DNA of 64,000 nucleotides from Nymphaea colorata (lineage: Eukaryota; Streptophyta; Magnoliopsida; Nymphaeales; Nymphaeaceae), in the NCBI RefSeq assembly GCF_008831285.2, contig NC_045149.1, positions 21,281,035-21,345,034 of the forward strand, read 5' to 3'. Position 1 is the first letter of the stretch, and each line of letters opens with the position of its first letter. This document shows, one piece after another, positions 58,101-64,000 of this stretch. A program made the translations under genes and the position numbers. The notes below the pieces were generated by a model. That model worked only from the letters and a program-made list of their open reading frames with translations, had not been told where the DNA came from and searched no databases.

Positions 58101-61100
58101 AACACGTCCTTTTCGATAATAATAAACAAAAATTAAATTTATTATCTTAAAATTAAATGGACCTTTTTCTAAACACTTCAGATTACATGTTTAGGATCTA
58201 AACCCAAAATAAAATTGTTTATGATGAACATCCAATATAAGTCAGCTAAGACACCAATTTCCCTGGTGGCAAGGCATCCACTCCAAGTTTAATTACTAAA
58301 CTCATAAGTATGATACTCATAGTCACTGTCACTAATCAATATGAAACTTGAAGCAAACTTTGTAAACTCCAAAAGTGAAGGTTATAGAGAGGGCTAAGCC
58401 TCTTCAGGGTACCTAAAGCACACTTTGTAAACTCCGAAAGTTTAAGGTTATAAAGAGGCAGGGTGGTGAAAAAATAACCACTCGGAACAAAAAAGAAAAA
58501 CTCATTGTGAAAAATGTTATTCATGAGACATAAGGGTGTTGACACCTGCAGTGCTAGTGCCTAAACTTTCTTGAGGCTTGAGACAGTATTTCACACTATG
58601 AAATCAAAGCAATTTATATTTTACATGTCTTTAACAAGACGAACCCAAGAATAAACCATTTCAGATTTGCAAAATCTCGACGTTTCATCTTCTGTTTGGT
58701 TTCACAGATCCTGACTGTTGTTTAGAGGGTTACTGTGCAGATGCTCTTCTTATCTGCAGTGCAATTGCAGGCTTGCAGCCTGTTTTTCTTCCTCTGCTTT
58801 AACACGTCCCTCTTCTTCATCGCTCCTTTGTCCACCTTTCCCTTCCAACCTCCCCTTCACTACGTAATTCTGTTGTCCCATCTTTTTCATTTCTTTCTGC
58901 AAGTACTTCTTTCCCTACATTATCTGCATTGAAATGGTACCTATCCATCATCCTTTGCTTGGGCATGGACATGGTTTTTCTTCAAGCAACTCTCCATCAG
59001 CATGTACCTCTCCATCTCCACTTTGCTTCCTATTCAGCCTCAAACTTGTCCAGTTTAAGAGTAAGCTTAATGCTCTTTGACATCGCTCGTGTAGTTGGAA
59101 TGTCCGCACGACGCTTAGAGACTGAGGACTTCGTTTGTATCACTATAACTGCTGCATACACAACAGAGCCACTTGAAAGACCAAACACAGAGAATTTCTG
59201 AACTAAACACAGTGAATTATTGAACAAAAAGCACAGTGAAGAATGAAACCGGATCAAATGAATTCCTTAAGGGGGTATTTTTTTAAAAAACACGAAACAT
59301 TCAAACTGTAATTGGTTGAAACAACTATCTGTATAGTACACCCATGCATCAGGCACAAAAGAAATTTCTGAAATTTCTTTTTTCTTTTACTGAACGCCCC
59401 TAACAAATACGAAGAAAAATATAAAGCTAGATAAAAGCGAAAAAGTAAAACTATACACATCAAATTACTTAATAAAGAAACTAAGAAACCACTCACAGTG
59501 AATAACTGCCAAAAAAATGTCGAAACGAAACGATTGAATTAGTGAATAAAGCAGACTGAATTACAAAAACCAAACAGTACATTCACAGGGAAATACCTAA
59601 TTAGATAGTGAATTGCAAAGTAAACACTGCCAATGACAATTAATGCAGCGAGTTACCAACTAGAATAGCAAACTACCGGTCAAAGCAAATGACAAAACAA
59701 GCACAACAGATTACCAAATAATATAACCAATGACTAGTTACAGTGATACAGATCGCAGCAATCTACAAAAGACATTGAATAAAACCAAGGTACATGTACA
59801 TGGAAAATTATTGGAATAACAAAATTTTAAAAAAACTATTAACATACAAAAAATTACTAATATGTGAAATATTATTGAACCACAAAATATGGCAAAGACA
59901 ATACCAAACAGAAAGGAACAACAGCACAAAACTATTTTATTTGTTTTCAGTTTTTACTTATAGAACAATGAGAACAACAAATTTACTCACATATACAAGA
60001 AATCAGCCTAACATCGGTATATAGTAAATACTGAAAATGCATCAAATTACACAATACTGGAGCAAAATGACTAAAATAACTCTCTGCATATTTAGTCAAT
60101 CTGTGATGCAAACATGAAAGAAATTGCATAAGCCTAAACAAATTTGCTTGATGGCATAAACCCTGACTACACAATCAAAATCTCATAAAAAGTTTCCACA
60201 AAAGATAACTGCATAAGCCTTAACAGATCATTGATCTTTACAACCCTAACAAATCAAAGCACCATAACCAATAACCATGTCAAGATTTGAAATCCTCGTT
60301 GCATGATGAAAATAGTACATGGAAACAATGGAGAAACAATCACAGAAAACAGGGGAAAGTGCCAAAGAGGATCAGATTGCCGCCCATTTCACCTTACATG
60401 GTCAACCAGCCATGCGAGTCCATCTCATTGGCAATGTACTCTCATCACAGACAACTTTGAGAAGACTAAATGTGTGGATGAATGGTGGGAAGCTATATGC
60501 GGCCAACAAAACAATGAGCAAACAGCAAGAAGCCAAGGACAAACAGAAGAAAAGGACCTTGCACAAGAAAATGGGATTTCGTAGGCAAGTTTTTGTTGGT
60601 TTCACTTCTCAAGCAGGTGTTACCTGATTTTGGTTTTAAGGGGGGTCAAAGAAATCCAATGGAACCTTCTGGGTTTTGAACTATTGATGCTCCATCAACT
60701 TGGTGGTGTTCAAAAGTAGGCAATACAGACTAGCTGCAGATTGCCTTAGGTAAGGCAAGATCGCCTATGATACAGTAGAACTGTAGAACCGTCAACTCTT
60801 AAGTTACAATTGCTCATCTGATTGTTTATGGATATAATTTCGTATGGCAACTGAGTTTTATTGATGGAGCTTTTGGTTGGACACCTGTCAACCAATAGTA
60901 GGATCAATCGAACAATTCACAGATTTCAGGGACTTCGCCTTTGAGAATTTGGATTCCGAAATTAAAATTTGAGGTGTCCATGAGTTCAAATTCAAAGACG
61001 CAACAATCAGCAACATTGAGATAACACTTCCAATCAATTCAGTGGTGGTTCCATAATAACAGGTAACCAACTGCTTCTTTATGCATGAAAGAAAACCTTG

Positions 61101-61809
61101 GCTAATGGCAAGAAATGAAGAAATGACTAACTAGTGAAGGGATCACCTACATGAAGTTGCTTTTGCAATGAGAAGCAAAGTAGAGAGTCTGTTACATGCA
61201 GCAAACTTTGTCACTGTCAAATCAACAACACCATCAGTGCACCTGACAGTACCGGCATTCATGGAGCCAATGCTAGCAATAATGACAGATGGAAAAGGTT
61301 CCCTTACCATTCAATAATGTGGCTCAACATGCATCAGATGCAAAATACACATGCCAAATGGATTGCCTGAAATTAAGTCATATCTTCTTGAGATGAACCA
61401 TTAGGCTTAAAAGCACCCCACTGTCATGAGGACCAACTTTAGGCCCACACTTATATATTTTCTCATATATCTGAGATTCATCCAGAGAAAGCAACTTAAC
61501 ATGAATTGCATTAGGCTGATAAGAGAAGAAAGTTGAACACTTGATGAGGAGATACCTGATAGTATGGCACTGCTGTTCTTTTCATGCACAAAGGCCTGCT
61601 CCCACAGTGAGGAACTTCAAAATGATGATCCTAACGGTCAGCATCAACATCCATCAAATGAAACATCAGCAATATTTCATCCATGTGTGTATGTATGGGA
61701 GAGAGACAAAAAAATTTGTTTCTATTTATAAACAAGAAACTACTCAATCTTGAATAATCAATCACGTTTTATTTAGTAAGTATAAACACGTCATATTTCA
61801 CAGGCAGTG
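58101..61809. other. No gene recognised
   Basis: A diverged tandem repeat of about 70 bp (CTTTGTAAACTCC-AAAGT...GGTTATA-AGAGG) is present at about 58355-58460. Frames at 58929-59201 and 60303-60627 have no recognisable features. The segment below 61810 on the minus strand could be the decayed remainder of the MuDR-type sequence but shows no catalytic motif. Confidence 0.4.
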
Positions 61810-62091
61810 TTACCAAATTTTCTGAATCCTGATGATGAGCAAGTTTAAATGAGTGCCCACACAGGTATGTCTCCTCTTCAAAATCTTTATTACGGAAGTT
61901 GAGCCATTTGAATGCTCTGAAGCATGAAGACACCATAGACATGTTCCACTGGCACACTTGGCTAAAAGAAAATGAGATTTCTCTATTATTTTAAGGGTGA
62001 ACCCTGAAGACAATACAAATTCTTCAATGGCCTTTTGACACGAGTCAGCATCAACAAACTCTTGGCCAATATTTAACTGAGTGAGGTCCAT
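61810..62091 (-). pseudogene. Orphan MuDR-type transposase DNA-binding domain
   Basis: The 93-codon frame begins MDLTQLNIGQEFVDADSC and contains KAIEEFVLSSGFTLKIIEKS, LLAKCASGTCLWCLHAS and RRHTCVG. The spacing F-x-D-x-x-x-C...KC...C-W...HTC matches the N-terminal MuDR domain of plant Mutator-like transposases. No transposase core or SWIM zinc finger follows on the minus strand; the frame ends shortly after HTCVG, and further down the sequence is full of stops. It is probably a fragment of a dead Mutator-like element. A short host gene with a first exon of MULE origin is less likely. Confidence 0.7.
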
Positions 62092-64000
62092 CCTTTACAG
62101 AGAGAGATGATCTTAGTTGTTACGACTTCACAACCTGCACATGGTTGACCTCAGAATAGTAAGGGATTTTCCACCCATTTCACCATAATCAATAATTGGC
62201 AATATCGCCAGTCAAGTATTAAATGAACAGACAATTTGACAGAGATTATTAAAAAAACAGAAGTTAAATCAGCCAATCATTCTTCACAATGAACTTCAAA
62301 AGGACCAGATATGTAATGCCAGACAGCTCAACCTGGTATATCCGTATATGCTATTATATATAGACCAAAGATCTAAAACGAGCTATAGTTTTAACCATCT
62401 GCTAGTGCAAAGTTAAAGGCCTATACTTGTCCAAAATCTTCAACCAAAGCTGAATCCTCTTATGCGATTCAGAGATTGCATATCATGTCCCCATTCAACA
62501 TTTATTACGTGCAAACTGAAGTCAAATTATTTGCATCAATAAGCCTCTTCAACAATTAATACAGTTTGGATGACCTAAAATTGGGTTGGACAGCCAGAAT
62601 TAAAGTAGTTGGATCTCCACTTGTGTGCATTGATTTCATTGTCTGTTGGTTTTATACCTGTGCACCAAAACTGCAAAAAATGCAAGCTATATGGAAAGAA
62701 TAAACACTTTAATTGATTATCTCTTGTCATTGTTCATTCTATTTTTGAAGATTAATGTAATGAAGCAGTGGGTGTGATAAAGTTCTTAAGGGCCTAGGAT
62801 GCCACCAGAACAACGACAGGTTCTGGGTCTTAGTATCAACCCAATCGGTTATAAATTTAAATTTATCTATTAAGTTTTCCGGTATCTAACTTTATTTGAA
62901 GCCAAACTTGAACCAACTAGTCATACTTCAATCTAGGCATCAAGTCACTGTTGCCAATTGACTAACCCAATGAAGTAATGTTCATGATGTTATTAAATCT
63001 CAATCCATAATGTAATGAACTCTCCAGTATGTAAGTACATAACCTCCAAATAATCTACTGAATAGCGATATGAACATAAGAACGAGTGAGTCGTTCATGT
63101 TCAGTCTAGGCCGTCTCTTTTGCCATTTGCGAAGCCCCAAGTGATTAAATGGCCACTGTTCCCTTCTAACAAATTGCAGATAAACTCATTGGGTTCCAGT
63201 GATGTTTTAGTGGCTTCTCAAAATTTACATGTCTTTGCAGAGCTCAAACATCAAATATCACATAATAAATCTATTCATATTTCATGCCAACATTCGGATG
63301 AAATATGAAGAGTACACCGTTTTCACATTATATCAACAGTTGCTTCCTTTGGAGACTTATTATGTCTTCTGCAGGCATTTTAACGAAAAAGTTCCCCCAG
63401 TTGAAACATGATAAGGACTAAGATTGTATCATTTTCACGTTGCAATCCTTTTGAAGAATTATTTTGTTTTGCATGCACTTCAACTGAAAGGTAACTTTGC
63501 ACTTCCTTCGAAATGGTTTTCTTTCAAAACCTCAGAAGAATTTCTAACGGTCAGCTAAAGACGCTGCAGTTAGAAAACTGAAAAGTAGAAATATCTATGC
63601 CCACATAATCCATAGCAGACTTCGGATACAACGCATGCAGAACAAGCGAAAACAATCACCATAGGTCCATAGAAGATTGTAGAACATGAGATAAAACAGT
63701 TACAAGCGTACAAAACCATAGAAGCACTAGGAACTGATTAAAGCTCTCCTAGCAAGGGATGCAAAAGTGGGAAGACCGTGGAGTTTAGAATACAACTGGA
63801 TTGGGTAGACTCAGATGCCCACTAATGGAAAACGTCTCAAATATCAAGCTTTTCTCTTTGTGGAGCCAACAAGAACGTGGAGGAGATACAAAAAGATCAA
63901 GGAACCTCCGGCCTCTAGCAGAAACCAAACAATAGAAGGGAAAAAAGGGAAGCATGTGAGGCAGCAGAAATGAAGAAAGCACAACCAAGTAGAGCGCACG
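62092..64000. other. No gene recognised
   Basis: AT-rich sequence. A loose direct repeat is seen around 63300-63480 (TTCACATTATATCAACAGTTGC / TTCACGTTGCAATCC with CTTTTGGAG/GAAGA-ATTATTATGT). No coding frame or RNA gene could be supported. Confidence 0.45.

Overview
The window is nuclear DNA of a flowering plant. The evidence is intron-containing plant gene families (class IV HD-Zip, plastid fibrillin, a CML18-type calmodulin-like protein, a BPA1-like RRM protein), long AT and CT microsatellites, MITE-like foldbacks, and relics of Ty1/copia, LINE and Mutator elements. I cannot name the species from sequence alone.

Layout. (1) 1-25 kb, repeat-rich: two class IV HD-Zip genes lie head-to-tail on the minus strand. 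HDZ-1 (1774-2860) shows only its N-terminal, homeodomain and zipper exons. HDZ-2 (18525-23308) can be modelled from a two-codon first exon through the START domain, but stops there without the usual C-terminal half. Between and around them are a diverged duplicated block (3541-5700 and 15985-17035), a copia reverse-transcriptase relic, foldback elements and several copies of a CGAGCTTGAGCT-type repeat. (2) 25-28 kb: no gene recognised. (3) 28-35 kb: a three-exon plastid fibrillin gene (FBN2/PAP3 type, plus strand) whose 5.6 kb first intron holds a young, internally deleted Ty1/copia element with an intact pol-like ORF of 1024 codons and nearly identical LTRs. (4) 36-52 kb: an intronless CML18-like gene (minus), a two-exon conserved plant protein of unknown function (39834-44317, minus) with a 3.9 kb intron, a decayed LINE (45.3-47.9 kb), and a two-exon small single-pass membrane protein (50158-51710, plus). 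(5) 54.9-57.6 kb: a five-exon BPA1-like RRM protein (minus). (6) 58-64 kb: no complete gene; an orphan MuDR-type DNA-binding domain lies at 61.8-62.1 kb.

The genes are independent plant loci: epidermal transcription factors, plastoglobule structure, calcium sensing and defence or cell-death control. They are not an operon-like system. The most notable points are the HD-Zip IV gene lacking its C-terminal half, the young intronic copia element that lost gag and protease but kept integrase, RT and RNase H open, and several exact or near-exact inverted repeats that may be MITEs or hairpin-RNA sources. I saw no CRISPR array, rRNA or convincing tRNA. All exon boundaries were read by eye from splice consensus, reading-frame phase and family similarity recalled from memory; no alignment or database search was run.
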